A stretch of 64,000 bases of DNA from Thermosulfuriphilus ammonigenes (GTDB lineage Bacteria > Desulfobacterota > Thermodesulfobacteria > Thermodesulfobacteriales > ST65): contig NZ_CP048877.1 of the NCBI RefSeq assembly GCF_011207455.1, forward strand, positions 922,576 through 986,575. The letters run 5' to 3'. Of this stretch, positions 33,928-42,190 are shown one piece after another. Made by a program: the position numbers and the translations under genes. Within the stretch, counting starts at the first letter, position 1, and each line of letters begins with the position of its first letter. The notes below the pieces were generated by a model that did not search any database, was not told the DNA's origin, and saw nothing but the letters and a program-made list of their open reading frames with translations.

Positions 33928-34395
33928 CTATTTGAAGTCAAATTTCAAATGGGCCTTCTCCACCAGAGAAAAGGGAATCTCTACCTGCTGCCCTTCAGAA
34001 AGTCGCAGGGATATCAAACCGTCTTCTATCCCCAGGATGATACCGGTAAAGTTTCGCCGCCCGGCCAAAGGTTGCCTGGTGGTTATCCGGGCCTTACGGC
34101 CAGCAAAGCGTTGATAGTCCTTTTCCTTGACCAGTGGCCTCTCAAGGCCAGGAGAGGAGACTTCCAGATTGTAGGCATGGGGGATGGGATCCTCAGCATC
34201 CAGAATATCGCCCACGACCTCACTAACCTGGACACAATCCTCTAGATTGACCCCCCCTTCCTTATCTATAAGGAGGCGAAGTACCCATCCCGGACGTTCG
34301 CGGCGAAACTGAACCTCCACCAGCTCAAGCCCCAACGTTCTGACGATGGGCTCCACCAGCTCTTCAACTTTTTTGACAATGGCCTTGGTCTCCAT
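33928..34395 (-). CDS. rimP: Ribosome maturation factor RimP
   Basis: A 155-residue 30S assembly factor. LGLELVEVQFRRE, LRLLIDKEGGVNLEDCVQVS, YNLEVSSPGLERPLVKEKDY and the C-terminal SH3-like domain GIILGIEDGLISL are present. The start is uncertain among ATGs at 34395 and 34404. Both lie only a few bases after a terminator-like hairpin, so expression must depend on readthrough or on a promoter overlapping it. Confidence 0.94.
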   Translation of the reverse strand: METKAIVKKVEELVEPIVRTLGLELVEVQFRRERPGWVLRLLIDKEGGVNLEDCVQVSEVVGDILDAEDPIPHAYNLEVSSPGLERPLVKEKDYQRFAGRKARITTRQPLAGRRNFTGIILGIEDGLISLRLSEGQQVEIPFSLVEKAHLKFDFK

Positions 34396-34409
34396 GGCTC
34401 CCATAAACA

Positions 34410-34436
34410 AAAAAGTGGGCAAAAGGCCCACTTTTT
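34410..34436 (-). terminator. Terminator-like hairpin before rimP
   Basis: GTGGGC and GCCCAC pair across a five-base loop, with five A on one side and six T on the minus-strand 3' side. It lies between tRNA-Gly and rimP on the same strand, so it probably ends tRNA transcripts and lets a fraction read into the nusA operon. Confidence 0.75.
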
Positions 34437-34484
34437 AAGAGATTCCCTCTTTAATCGGCCCCAAACTTAAGGCCTCACAAAAGT

Positions 34485-34504
34485 AAGGCGCCTTACGGCG
34501 CCTT
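34485..34504 (-). terminator. Hairpin just downstream of tRNA-Gly
   Basis: AAGGCGCC-TTAC-GGCGCCTT, an 8-bp perfect stem 13 bases after the tRNA CCA end on the minus strand, followed by TTACTTTT. It may act as a first terminator or a processing signal. Confidence 0.55.
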
Positions 34505-34517
34505 CTTGGCCTCCTTC

Positions 34518-34593
34518 TGGAGCGGGCAACGGGATTCGAACCCGCGACCTCAAGCTTGGGAAGCTCGCGCTCTGCCAACTGAGCTATGCCCGC
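34518..34593 (-). tRNA. tRNA-Gly (anticodon CCC)
   Basis: A 76-base cloverleaf. The acceptor GCGGGCA pairs with TGCCCGC, the D arm is GCTCAGTTGGCAGAGC, and the anticodon stem CGAGC/GCTTG encloses TTCCCAA with CCC at 34-36. The T arm is GCGGGTTCGAATCCCGT, the discriminator is T, and CCA is encoded. It is on the same strand and directly upstream of rimP-nusA-infB. Confidence 0.95.
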
Positions 34594-34644
34594 TCAAAGC
34601 AAAAAATATAGTATAAGTAGCCCCATTATGTGTCAAGGGCCCCT

Positions 34645-36357
34645 CTATTTGAGGAGATCCACCCCTTGACGGCGCAAGACGTTCATACCGCCATGGATGA
34701 CCCAGTTCCTCTTTAGGCCCACCTGATCCAGAAATCGCTGCACCTCATAGGAACGCATCCCGGAGTTACAGACCAGCAGTAGATCCTTGTCGCTCGGCAG
34801 TTCCTGATAGCGCCGCCGGACGTCGTTGTAGGCCATCCAGATCCAGCGCCCTGGATATCGGGCCTCGTAAGGTTCGGCCTCTTTTTTGTGGCGTAGATCC
34901 ACAAAAAGGGCCATCTCATCTCCAGAATAAAGGCGAGCCACAGCCTCATCAACCTCGATAGTCCGCATGCGGCCGGAGACAATGTTGTCAGCCACATTGG
35001 CCAGGGCGTTTAGGGCATCCATGGCGTTGGCAAAAGGCGGGGCATAGGGGACCTCAAAGCTGGAGAAATCAGCGATGGTGGCCTTCTGACGGATGAGGGC
35101 CGCAGCCATGCCCACCCGAGCAAAGACGGCGTCCCCTGCCGGCCCGAGGCCCTGGACTCCCAGGACCCGCTGAGTCCGGGGGTCAAAGACCATCTGAAGA
35201 TGGATGATAGCCGAACCCGGAAAGAAATGGGCCCGGTCGGTCTGGTTGTGAAGGGCATGGGCCGCCGGGAAACCCTCCTGGCGCGCCCACTGAAGAGACA
35301 GACCGGTCCCGGCCACTGAAAGATCAAAAACCTTCATAACAAAGCTTCCCAGACACCCCTCAAATATTTCCGTACCTCCAGCCAGGTTGGTGCCGATTAT
35401 CCGTCCGTGTTTATTGGCCAAGGATCCTAAGGGCATAGGGAAACGCTTGCCAGTGAGAAGATGATAATTCTCTACGCAGTCTCCTCCAGCGTAGATATCG
35501 GGATCAGAGGTCTGAAGCCGATGGTTGACAACAATGCCGCCAAAGGGCCCAATCTCCAGACCGGCCTCTCGGGCCAGCTGACTGTTGGGCCTCACCCCTA
35601 CAGACATGATCACCAGATCGGCCGGATAGACCCCCTCCTCGGCCACTACTGCCCTAACCTTGCCCGCCTCTCCCTTTATTTCTTTGATCCGGGAGTTGGT
35701 CACCACCTGGAGCCCCTTCTCCCGCAGATGGGCCTCAACCATCTTGGCCATCACTGGATCAACAATTCGGGGAAGTACCTGGGGCATGTATTCAAGGACC
35801 GTAACCTCAACCCCCCACAGATCGGCCAGGGCCTCGCTCATCTCCAGACCAATGGCCCCTCCACCGATGACCACAGCCTTTTCCACCTGGCCACTGGAGA
35901 GCCGATGTTTAATTTCGATAGCTTTATGAAGGTTGGCTATGGTAAAAACTCCATCAAGGTCGTTTCCGGGGATGGGAAGGACAAACGGCTGGCTCCCGGT
36001 AGCCAGAACTAGCTTATCGTAAGCAAGGGTCTCTTCTTTGCCCGAATCTAGATATTTGATATGGACAACCTTATTTTTTCTGTCGATGGAGGTGGCCAAT
36101 GTCCTGGTAAGGACTTCGACCCCCTTGGCATCCCGGAAAAAGGACTCATCGCGGAGCATATGAAAGGTCGTCGAACGCAACTCCTTCTCATCGGTGATAT
36201 CACCAGAAACATAGTAGGGAATGCCACAGCCTCCGTAGGAGATGAGATCATCCTTGTCAAGGAGAATAACCTCGGCATCTGGGCGAAGACGTTTGGCTCG
36301 ACAGGCCGCTCGCGGACCAGCGGCCACCGCCCCTATGACGACAAATCTTTCGGACAT
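34645..36357 (-). CDS. CoA-disulfide / sulfur reductase with rhodanese domain
   Basis: A 570-residue flavoprotein of the CoA-disulfide reductase family fused to rhodanese. The N-terminal FAD site (FVVIGAVAAGPRAACRAKRL) is followed by the redox Cys in SYGGCGIPYYVSGDI (about residue 44). The NAD(P)H site is AVVIGGGAIGLEMSEAL. A C-terminal rhodanese domain from about 465 has VCNSGMRSYEVQRF with its catalytic Cys. Such fusions reduce CoA disulfide, CoA persulfide or polysulfide with NAD(P)H. This fits a sulfur-metabolising anaerobe. The gene is divergent from the DUF5335 gene, with a dyad operator candidate between them. Confidence 0.9.
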   Translation of the reverse strand: MSERFVVIGAVAAGPRAACRAKRLRPDAEVILLDKDDLISYGGCGIPYYVSGDITDEKELRSTTFHMLRDESFFRDAKGVEVLTRTLATSIDRKNKVVHIKYLDSGKEETLAYDKLVLATGSQPFVLPIPGNDLDGVFTIANLHKAIEIKHRLSSGQVEKAVVIGGGAIGLEMSEALADLWGVEVTVLEYMPQVLPRIVDPVMAKMVEAHLREKGLQVVTNSRIKEIKGEAGKVRAVVAEEGVYPADLVIMSVGVRPNSQLAREAGLEIGPFGGIVVNHRLQTSDPDIYAGGDCVENYHLLTGKRFPMPLGSLANKHGRIIGTNLAGGTEIFEGCLGSFVMKVFDLSVAGTGLSLQWARQEGFPAAHALHNQTDRAHFFPGSAIIHLQMVFDPRTQRVLGVQGLGPAGDAVFARVGMAAALIRQKATIADFSSFEVPYAPPFANAMDALNALANVADNIVSGRMRTIEVDEAVARLYSGDEMALFVDLRHKKEAEPYEARYPGRWIWMAYNDVRRRYQELPSDKDLLLVCNSGMRSYEVQRFLDQVGLKRNWVIHGGMNVLRRQGVDLLK

Positions 36358-36389
36358 GGCTGACCTCCCGGAGAGAAGTTCAAATTCAA

Positions 36390-36412
36390 ATTATTTGTCT
36401 ATCACAAATAAT
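36390..36412. promoter_or_regulatory. Inverted repeat, candidate operator
   Basis: ATTATTTGT and ACAAATAAT form a perfect 9-bp dyad around CTATC in the divergent intergenic region of the sulfur reductase and DUF5335 genes. The TTTGT-N5-ACAAA core resembles sites of Crp/Fnr-family regulators. Confidence 0.45.
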
Positions 36413-36487
36413 AAGTAAGGAGCAACCTGGACTGAGGGTTAATCCACTTTACTGGAGACAGATTTCAAACAAAAGGGAGGATGAATC

Positions 36488-36961
36488 ATGAAAAAGGAGC
36501 GAATTCTTAAAAAGGAGTGGAAGAATTTTCTTAAGGAGTTCAATGGTGCTAATCAGTTTCGTCCGGTACGCCTCTTGGTTGACGAACATCTGGTGGCTGA
36601 AAATCTCCCGTTTATGGGGATTGCCTATGAAGAAAAGACCAAGACCGTCGAGTTCTACGTCGGAGGCATGGACGCTGACCACATCGATCACCTTATTCAT
36701 TCTTTACGTTCCCCGCGGGCCATCTATGCCTTAAAAGAAGACGGCCGGCTTCTGGGTCTCGAGGTTCAATCAGCTAAAGATCCCAAGGCGGCCGTAGAGT
36801 TTATTGGCGAACCAGAGGAGGCCCAGCGGACAAAGCACGAACTGATTCAGAAAATCGCCTATTCCCTTTATGAAAAACGGGGCCGGGAGGCCGGACGCGA
36901 AAAAGAGGACTGGTATCAGGCCGAAGAATTAGTAGCCAAAATGGCCAAGCGGTTTATCTAG
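36488..36961 (+). CDS. DUF5335 / DUF2934 protein
   Basis: A 157-residue protein of two parts. The first 100 residues (LKKEWKNFLKEFNGANQFRP ... LPFMGIAYEEKTKTVEFYVG) look like DUF5335. The last 45 (ELIQKIAYSLYEKRGREAGR, then EDWYQAEELV) match DUF2934, a short helical motif common in Desulfobacterota and acidobacteria. The start follows GGGAGG. Its function is unknown. It shares an upstream region with the sulfur reductase and its 3' end overlaps the convergent ahbAB gene by eight bases. Confidence 0.7.
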   Translation: MKKERILKKEWKNFLKEFNGANQFRPVRLLVDEHLVAENLPFMGIAYEEKTKTVEFYVGGMDADHIDHLIHSLRSPRAIYALKEDGRLLGLEVQSAKDPKAAVEFIGEPEEAQRTKHELIQKIAYSLYEKRGREAGREKEDWYQAEELVAKMAKRFI

Positions 36962-37937
36962 GCTCGTCCCAGAAGAGTTTAAGGCGGCTCTTTTTGAACT
37001 CCTTAAGGCTGTAGAGAACAAGGGGGGGCTTTAGGCCAGAGAGACGGATCATTTCTTCAATCACGGCAGAACAATCCCCCTGGTTGCGTCCATGGATCAT
37101 GGTGTAGAGGTTATAGGGCCAGTGGGGGTAGGAACGTCGCTGGTAGCAATGGCTCACCTCGGCCAAGGCCGCAAAGCGCGGGCCAATGAGATCCAGTTTC
37201 TCCTCTGGGCACCTCCAGGCCAACATGGCGTTGCCAGTAAAGCCGGCCCTGGTATGACGCAAGAGGGCCGCAAAACGGCGGATCACTCCCCGGGAGAGCA
37301 TCTTTTTTATCCAGCCCAGGATTTCAGCCTCTGTCTTATTTATCTCCTGGGCCACCTGGGCAAAGGGTCTGGAAACAAGGGGAAGGTCTTCCTGGACAGC
37401 CCGGGCCAGACGTATTTCCTCCGGGGCCAGAACAAACCGGGTCTCCGTGGTGGTCGTCTTCGGATCTGAAGGGCCACCACTGGCCTCTACATCAAGAATG
37501 ACCGCAATCTTAAAGGTTTTGACAATGGGCAAAAACAAATAATCTCTAGCTCCTGTCCTGTTGGCGAACTCTTGAACCTTAACTTCTGGCTCCTTTCCCG
37601 GGGGAACGGCCACAGTAAACCAGAGATTAAACCGATGGTTGCGGAGATAGTTGTGACTTACCCCGGGGTAGGCGTTAATCAGAGCCGCGGCTTGCTCCAC
37701 CTTGGCCTCAGGGACGCTTAAGGCGGCCAGGGTGGATCGATACCCTACTGCTGATGGCTGAAAAATGGCCCCAATAAGGCGGATAAGTCCGGAACTCTTA
37801 AGGCGCGAAAGGCTCTCTAAAACCTCCTCTTCCGCTACCCCCAGGGTCTCAGCCAGCTGCTTGTATGGCCGGGGCTGAAGAGGAAAATCGCGCTGGATCA
37901 AAGAAAGCAGTTCCTTCTCCCAAGGCCTGAGGTCCAT
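36954..37937 (-). CDS. Fused siroheme decarboxylase AhbA-AhbB
   Basis: A 327-residue protein made of two Lrp/AsnC-like halves, each a winged helix followed by an alpha-beta domain. Half one (residues 1-155) carries GVSHNYLRNHRFNLWFTVAV; half two (170-327) carries EVSHCYQRRSYPHWPYNLYT. These are the marks of AhbA and AhbB (and NirD/L/G/H), which decarboxylate siroheme to didecarboxysiroheme in the alternative heme pathway. The two subunits are usually separate genes; here they are one chain. This heme route suits an anaerobe with c-type cytochromes. No other heme genes are adjacent. Confidence 0.88.
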   Translation of the reverse strand: MDLRPWEKELLSLIQRDFPLQPRPYKQLAETLGVAEEEVLESLSRLKSSGLIRLIGAIFQPSAVGYRSTLAALSVPEAKVEQAAALINAYPGVSHNYLRNHRFNLWFTVAVPPGKEPEVKVQEFANRTGARDYLFLPIVKTFKIAVILDVEASGGPSDPKTTTTETRFVLAPEEIRLARAVQEDLPLVSRPFAQVAQEINKTEAEILGWIKKMLSRGVIRRFAALLRHTRAGFTGNAMLAWRCPEEKLDLIGPRFAALAEVSHCYQRRSYPHWPYNLYTMIHGRNQGDCSAVIEEMIRLSGLKPPLVLYSLKEFKKSRLKLFWDEPR

Positions 37938-38028
37938 AGGTCAAAGATTAATCAGATCTGAAGCCATTTGGCAAACAAAAGCCTTGAAATGACTGGCCCC
38001 TTGCTTAAATATCCGGTCTGGAGGATTT

Positions 38029-38928
38029 ATGCCTAAAGTTGCGGTTATTATCCCCCTTTATAATGCCGCCCCCTTTATCAGGGAGACCTTAGAGAGCGTT
38101 CTTGGCCAAAGCGCATCCGATATAGAGGTAGTGATTGTTGACGACGGGAGCACCGATCAGGGTCCGGCCATTGTCCAAGAATACCAGGAAAAAACCACCC
38201 GGGTGAGATTGATTCCTCAGAAAAACGCCGGGCCGGCCCAGGCCAGAAACCGCGGAATTCTGGCCACCGACTCCGAATATCTGGCCTTTTTAGACAGCGA
38301 TGACCTCTGGCTCCCCCGGAAGCTGGAAAGGCAGCTGGCCTTTCTGGAAGAGCATCCGGAAGTGGCCCTCTGCTACACCGATGCCCGGGTTATCGATGGT
38401 GAAGGAAGACCGCTCCCCCACAGGGAGCGTAAGTTTCCCCTCCCTGTCTTTCATGATCCTCAAGAGGCTCTGGAACACCTTATGTTGATCAACTTTGTGG
38501 TCACCTCTTCGGTGGTTCTCCGCCGCCGAATCCTTAAAGAAAGTGGTCTTTTTAGCGACAAATACCTGGGGGCCGAAGACTGGGACCTCTGGCTAAGGAT
38601 AGCCCGAAAAGGACTTATCTCCGGGATTCGAGAGCCTCTCTGCCTCTATCGTTACCACGAGCAAGGTCTCTCGCGCCGACGCTCTTTCCTCCTTCTGGCT
38701 ACTTACCGTCTGACAGAAAGAAGCCTCCAGTGGTTATCTCCAGATGGTTCCCCCCACCTAAAAAATAAACTCCGCCGTCGGCTGGCCCTTCTGGCCTCAG
38801 AAGTCGGCAAATACTACCCGGGACGCCAGGGTCTAAACTGGCATCTTAAAGCCATCCGGCACCTTCCCTATTATCCTACAGTCTGGCTTCGTCTCCTCCG
38901 GTTCCTAGTGAAGTTTGGTCAACCATAA
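38029..38928 (+). CDS. Family 2 glycosyltransferase
   Basis: A 299-residue GT-A fold glycosyltransferase. KVAVIIPLYNAAPFIRETLE at the start, VIVDDGSTDQGPAIV with the first DXD-type Asp pair, FLDSDDLWLPRKLE, and GAEDWDLWLRIARKG as the C-terminal acidic motif. It probably adds a sugar to a surface polysaccharide or glycolipid. Donor and acceptor are not shown by the sequence. It stands alone. Confidence 0.9.
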   Translation: MPKVAVIIPLYNAAPFIRETLESVLGQSASDIEVVIVDDGSTDQGPAIVQEYQEKTTRVRLIPQKNAGPAQARNRGILATDSEYLAFLDSDDLWLPRKLERQLAFLEEHPEVALCYTDARVIDGEGRPLPHRERKFPLPVFHDPQEALEHLMLINFVVTSSVVLRRRILKESGLFSDKYLGAEDWDLWLRIARKGLISGIREPLCLYRYHEQGLSRRRSFLLLATYRLTERSLQWLSPDGSPHLKNKLRRRLALLASEVGKYYPGRQGLNWHLKAIRHLPYYPTVWLRLLRFLVKFGQP

Positions 38929-38993
38929 CCTCTACTTGACTTATCAGCCTTTGAAGACCACCTTTGGCTAAAAAGCGATAAAAGGAGCCCTAA

Positions 38994-39974
38994 ATGGACC
39001 CTGTTCGCATCTTATCCATAGATGGAGGGGGGATTAGAGGCCTGATTCCGGCCAAAATCCTCTATGAACTGGAGCGACGCACGGAGAAACCAATAAGTAG
39101 CCTTTTTGATCTCATTGCCGGAACATCTACCGGAGGGATTATTGCCGTAGCCCTCTCTTGCCCAGGCGAAGGGGGCCCTCGCTTTAGTGCCCAGGCCCTG
39201 GTGGAGTTCTACCTTACTGAAGGCCCTCGCATCTTTAAGAGATCCCCCTGGCGGATAGGACTCCTGGAAGAAAAGTACCCTTCTCAGACCATTGAAGGGA
39301 TCCTTCAGGAGTATCTGGGAAACATTACCCTCTCTGAGGCCCTAGTAGAAATTCTGGTTACCGCCTATGAAATTGAGCTTCGACAGCCATATTTCTTTAA
39401 GAGACATCGGGCCAGAGAGGGAGAGCAGCCAGATATAGCTCTCTGGCAGGTGGCCCGGGCCACCTCGGCGGCTCCCACATATTTTGAGCCAGCTCGGGTG
39501 GAAGTTCCTCCCTCCTTTGTTCGCCAACTCGACCCCCGAGCTCCCAAAGGCAAGAATTTCTTAAGCCTCGTTGACGGTGGGGTGATGGCCAACAATCCAG
39601 CCATGTGTGCCCTGGCCGAGGCCCGGAGACTCTGGCCCGGGCGACCTGTAATTCTTGTCTCCCTAGGTACCGGGGAGCTCACCAGACCCATTCCCCATGA
39701 GGAGGCCATCGGATGGGGGTTGGCTGGCTGGGCCCGACCTCTCCTTGATGTCATCTTCGATGGAGTCTCTGACACCGCCGACTATCAATGTCGTTGGCTC
39801 TTGGAGGAGGGGGGAAATCGATATTTTCGTTTTCAAACCACCCTTACCCTGGGAAAGGATGACCTCGACGATGCCAGTCAGACCAACCTCCACGCCCTTG
39901 AAACCCTAGCCGAAGAGCTTATCTCGCGAGAGGCCTCACGTCTTGAGCAGCTCCTTGAAAACCTTGTCCGCTAA
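38994..39974 (+). CDS. Patatin-like phospholipase
   Basis: A 326-residue acyl hydrolase. It has ILSIDGGGIRGLIPAKIL (oxyanion DGGGXR), the nucleophile elbow AGTSTGGI and the catalytic Asp in LVDGGVMANNPA. No signal peptide is present, so it should act on lipids in the cytoplasm or at the inner membrane. Patatins also serve as CBASS effectors, but no nucleotide cyclase or accessory genes lie nearby, so a housekeeping lipase role is more likely. Confidence 0.9.
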   Translation: MDPVRILSIDGGGIRGLIPAKILYELERRTEKPISSLFDLIAGTSTGGIIAVALSCPGEGGPRFSAQALVEFYLTEGPRIFKRSPWRIGLLEEKYPSQTIEGILQEYLGNITLSEALVEILVTAYEIELRQPYFFKRHRAREGEQPDIALWQVARATSAAPTYFEPARVEVPPSFVRQLDPRAPKGKNFLSLVDGGVMANNPAMCALAEARRLWPGRPVILVSLGTGELTRPIPHEEAIGWGLAGWARPLLDVIFDGVSDTADYQCRWLLEEGGNRYFRFQTTLTLGKDDLDDASQTNLHALETLAEELISREASRLEQLLENLVR

Positions 39975-40014
39975 AGGCTTGCCCTAGGCTACGGGCCTGA
40001 TAAGATGCTCGTCT

Positions 40015-40797
40015 GTGGAGGCAACAAAGGCAAAAACTCATCCCCAAGAAGCTGAGGCCCGGGTAATCAGACGCCGCCCTTTTAAGGGAGGAATATTTCT
40101 TCTCCGTCTTAAAACAGACCCCCCCTTAGGGCTAATTCAGCCTGGCCAGTTTGTTATGCTTCGAGGCGAAGGCCTGGATCCTCTCCTGCCGCGGCCCTTC
40201 TCTGTACACGACCAGGAGGGGAATTATCTTGACCTTCTCATCCAGCCAAGGGGACGATTCACTCGATATCTGAGTCAGATACGTCATGGGGAGCGACTCA
40301 TTCTGGTAGGCCCTCTGGGACGGGGCTTTCCTCAGCCCGAAAAAAAGAAGCCGCCTTTCCTTCTGGTAGCCGGCGGGATAGGAGTGGCTCCTTTTGGCCT
40401 CTGGCTTAAAATGTTCGGGCCGGCTCCACTCATATATGGAGCCCGAAGTCGACAAGATCTGATCAGGCTCTCCTTCTGGAAGGCCCTGGCCAGACCACTT
40501 ATTCTGACCACCGAAGACGGCTCCCTGGGTCAAAGGGCCCTGGTGACTTCTCCTCTTCAGGAGGCCCTTAAAAAAGGCCCCCGGACCATTCTTGCTTGTG
40601 GCCCTACACCCATGCTGGCAGCTGTTGCCCGCCTGGCCCAGGAGACAAACAGCCCGGCCTATATCTCCCTTGAGGCTCAAATGGCCTGTGGCACCGGTCT
40701 GTGTCTGGGCTGTGCCGTTAAGGCCCGTCCCGGTGGATATTTACATGTCTGCCAGGAAGGCCCGGTAGTCTTGGCCGAGGAGGTGGAGTTTGATTGA
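40015..40797 (+). CDS. pyrK: Dihydroorotate dehydrogenase electron-transfer subunit
   Basis: A 260-residue FAD and [2Fe-2S] protein that passes electrons from PyrD to NAD+. The FAD motif is RPFSVHD, the nucleotide site VAGGIGVAPFGLWL, and the C-terminal cluster motif CGTGLCLGCAVKA continues to HVCQEGP (four Cys). A GTG start at 40015 is used. It overlaps pyrD by eight bases, confirming a class 1B dihydroorotate dehydrogenase. Confidence 0.94.
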   Translation: MEATKAKTHPQEAEARVIRRRPFKGGIFLLRLKTDPPLGLIQPGQFVMLRGEGLDPLLPRPFSVHDQEGNYLDLLIQPRGRFTRYLSQIRHGERLILVGPLGRGFPQPEKKKPPFLLVAGGIGVAPFGLWLKMFGPAPLIYGARSRQDLIRLSFWKALARPLILTTEDGSLGQRALVTSPLQEALKKGPRTILACGPTPMLAAVARLAQETNSPAYISLEAQMACGTGLCLGCAVKARPGGYLHVCQEGPVVLAEEVEFD

Positions 40798-41698
40798 CCT
40801 TTCCACAGAACTGGCCGGATTGAGGCTCAAGAATCCTGTCCTCTTGGCCTCGGGGACCTGGGGCTATGGCCAGGAATTGTCTCAATATCTGGATCTTTCC
40901 CTCTTTGGCGCTCTGGTGACCAAGGGGATAAGCCTTGAGCCCCGGCCAGGCAATCCCCCTCCCCGACTGGTAGAAACCCCCTGCGGTCTGATTAACGCCA
41001 TTGGCCTGGAAAACCCAGGGCTTAAGGCCTTTGCCACCAAGATCATCCCCTATTTGCGGAGGTTTAAAGTCCCCCTTATCGCTAACATCTTCGGTGAGTC
41101 TCCAGAAGAGTACGTTACCTTGACAGCAGAGCTCTCCAGCCTGGTAGATGCCATCGAGGTAAATGTCTCCTGCCCTAATGTCAAGCGTGGCGGTCTCCTC
41201 TTCGGCTCCGAACCAGCAGAGCTGGCCAGGTTGGTGGAGAAGGTCTGTCAGGCAGCTTCGGTCCCGGTGATAGTTAAACTCCCCCCCAAAACCCTGGGGA
41301 TAGGGGAGCTGGCTCAGGTCTGTGAGGCCGCCGGGGCCGCCGCCCTTTCTTTAATCAATACGGTGCCGGCTATGGCGATTGACCTCCACCGTCGAGGTTC
41401 CCGGTTAGGGGTGATAAGCGGTGGCCTTTCAGGACCGGTGATAAAACCCATCGCCCTTAAATTGGTATATGAGGTGGTCAAGGCGGTAAAGATCCCGGTC
41501 ATCGGCATAGGAGGTATCACCTGTGCCACTGATGTGGCTGAGTTTTTGATCCTTGGGGCCCGGGCTGTTCAGATAGGGACTGCTAATCTCATCTCTCCCC
41601 GAGCCGGAAGCAGGATTCTCCAGGACCTTCCACCCTTGCTTTCGGAGCTGGGGGTCTCTTCGGTAAGCCAGCTTATCGGGAGTTTCAGGAGCGAATAG
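40790..41698 (+). CDS. pyrD: Dihydroorotate dehydrogenase 1B, catalytic subunit
   Basis: A 302-residue FMN enzyme of pyrimidine synthesis. LKNPVLLASGTWGYGQELSQ, INAIGLENPGL, VNVSCPNVKRGG with the catalytic Cys, and VIGIGGITCATDVAEFLILG are typical of PyrDB. A TTG start at 40790 follows GAGGAGGTGGAG inside pyrK. With PyrK it forms the heterotetramer that uses NAD+ as acceptor, suited to anaerobes. Confidence 0.95.
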   Translation: MIDLSTELAGLRLKNPVLLASGTWGYGQELSQYLDLSLFGALVTKGISLEPRPGNPPPRLVETPCGLINAIGLENPGLKAFATKIIPYLRRFKVPLIANIFGESPEEYVTLTAELSSLVDAIEVNVSCPNVKRGGLLFGSEPAELARLVEKVCQAASVPVIVKLPPKTLGIGELAQVCEAAGAAALSLINTVPAMAIDLHRRGSRLGVISGGLSGPVIKPIALKLVYEVVKAVKIPVIGIGGITCATDVAEFLILGARAVQIGTANLISPRAGSRILQDLPPLLSELGVSSVSQLIGSFRSE

Positions 41699-42190
41699 CT
41701 AGGGACGAGGGGCCGTGGCATGCCTCAGCCCTGCCCCTAAGGCGGCTGAAAGGGTGTTTATAGCCAAATCCCGCGTATCAAAGTGCCTCAAGGGATAGAG
41801 CCCCTGAAGAAGCTCATCTATCAGGCCAAAGAGGGCCGCCAGCAAAAAGGCCCCCCAAAAGACCCCCCGCCTGAGACGGAAGGAAAGGGCCAAATGCAAT
41901 GAGAAAGCCAGCAGGGAATACTCCAGAAGGTGAACCCTTTCCTCAACGATCCGAAGATGGCTCCCGACCCCCGATATAATAGCCAGAAAAAAGAGCCCCC
42001 GGATCCAGTAAGGCCCGAGAGAGGCCACCAGGCCGAGGCCCAAAAGAAGGAGCCCTGCTGAAAGCCACCGGCCAAAACCGGGGCCCCAAAAGGCCTTAAG
42101 CTGGGGAAGAACTATAGGCCCCAGAGGGATAAGGAGATAGATAAGGCAAAGAAGGATCAAAACCACCCCCCAGGCCTGGCGTTCACTCAT
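41699..42190 (-). CDS. VanZ-like membrane protein
   Basis: A 163-residue protein with four or five membrane helices. The family pattern is visible in HLLEYSLLAFSLHLALSFRL (EYxxLA-type) and in ALFGLIDELLQGLYPLRHFD with TRDLAINTLSAALGAG. VanZ-like proteins are of unknown biochemical role; the founding member gives low teicoplanin resistance. It starts inside the end of the preceding MBL gene (eight-base overlap). Confidence 0.85.
   Translation of the reverse strand: MSERQAWGVVLILLCLIYLLIPLGPIVLPQLKAFWGPGFGRWLSAGLLLLGLGLVASLGPYWIRGLFFLAIISGVGSHLRIVEERVHLLEYSLLAFSLHLALSFRLRRGVFWGAFLLAALFGLIDELLQGLYPLRHFDTRDLAINTLSAALGAGLRHATAPRP

Noticed and set aside
36449-36700. Small gene opposite the start of the DUF5335 gene
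   Set aside because: It lies antisense to a well-supported coding region and its Shine-Dalgarno, and has no recognisable motif.
38994-39974. Patatin as a CBASS effector
   Set aside because: No CD-NTase, Cap2/Cap3 or other CBASS gene lies nearby; neighbours are a glycosyltransferase and pyrK-pyrD.
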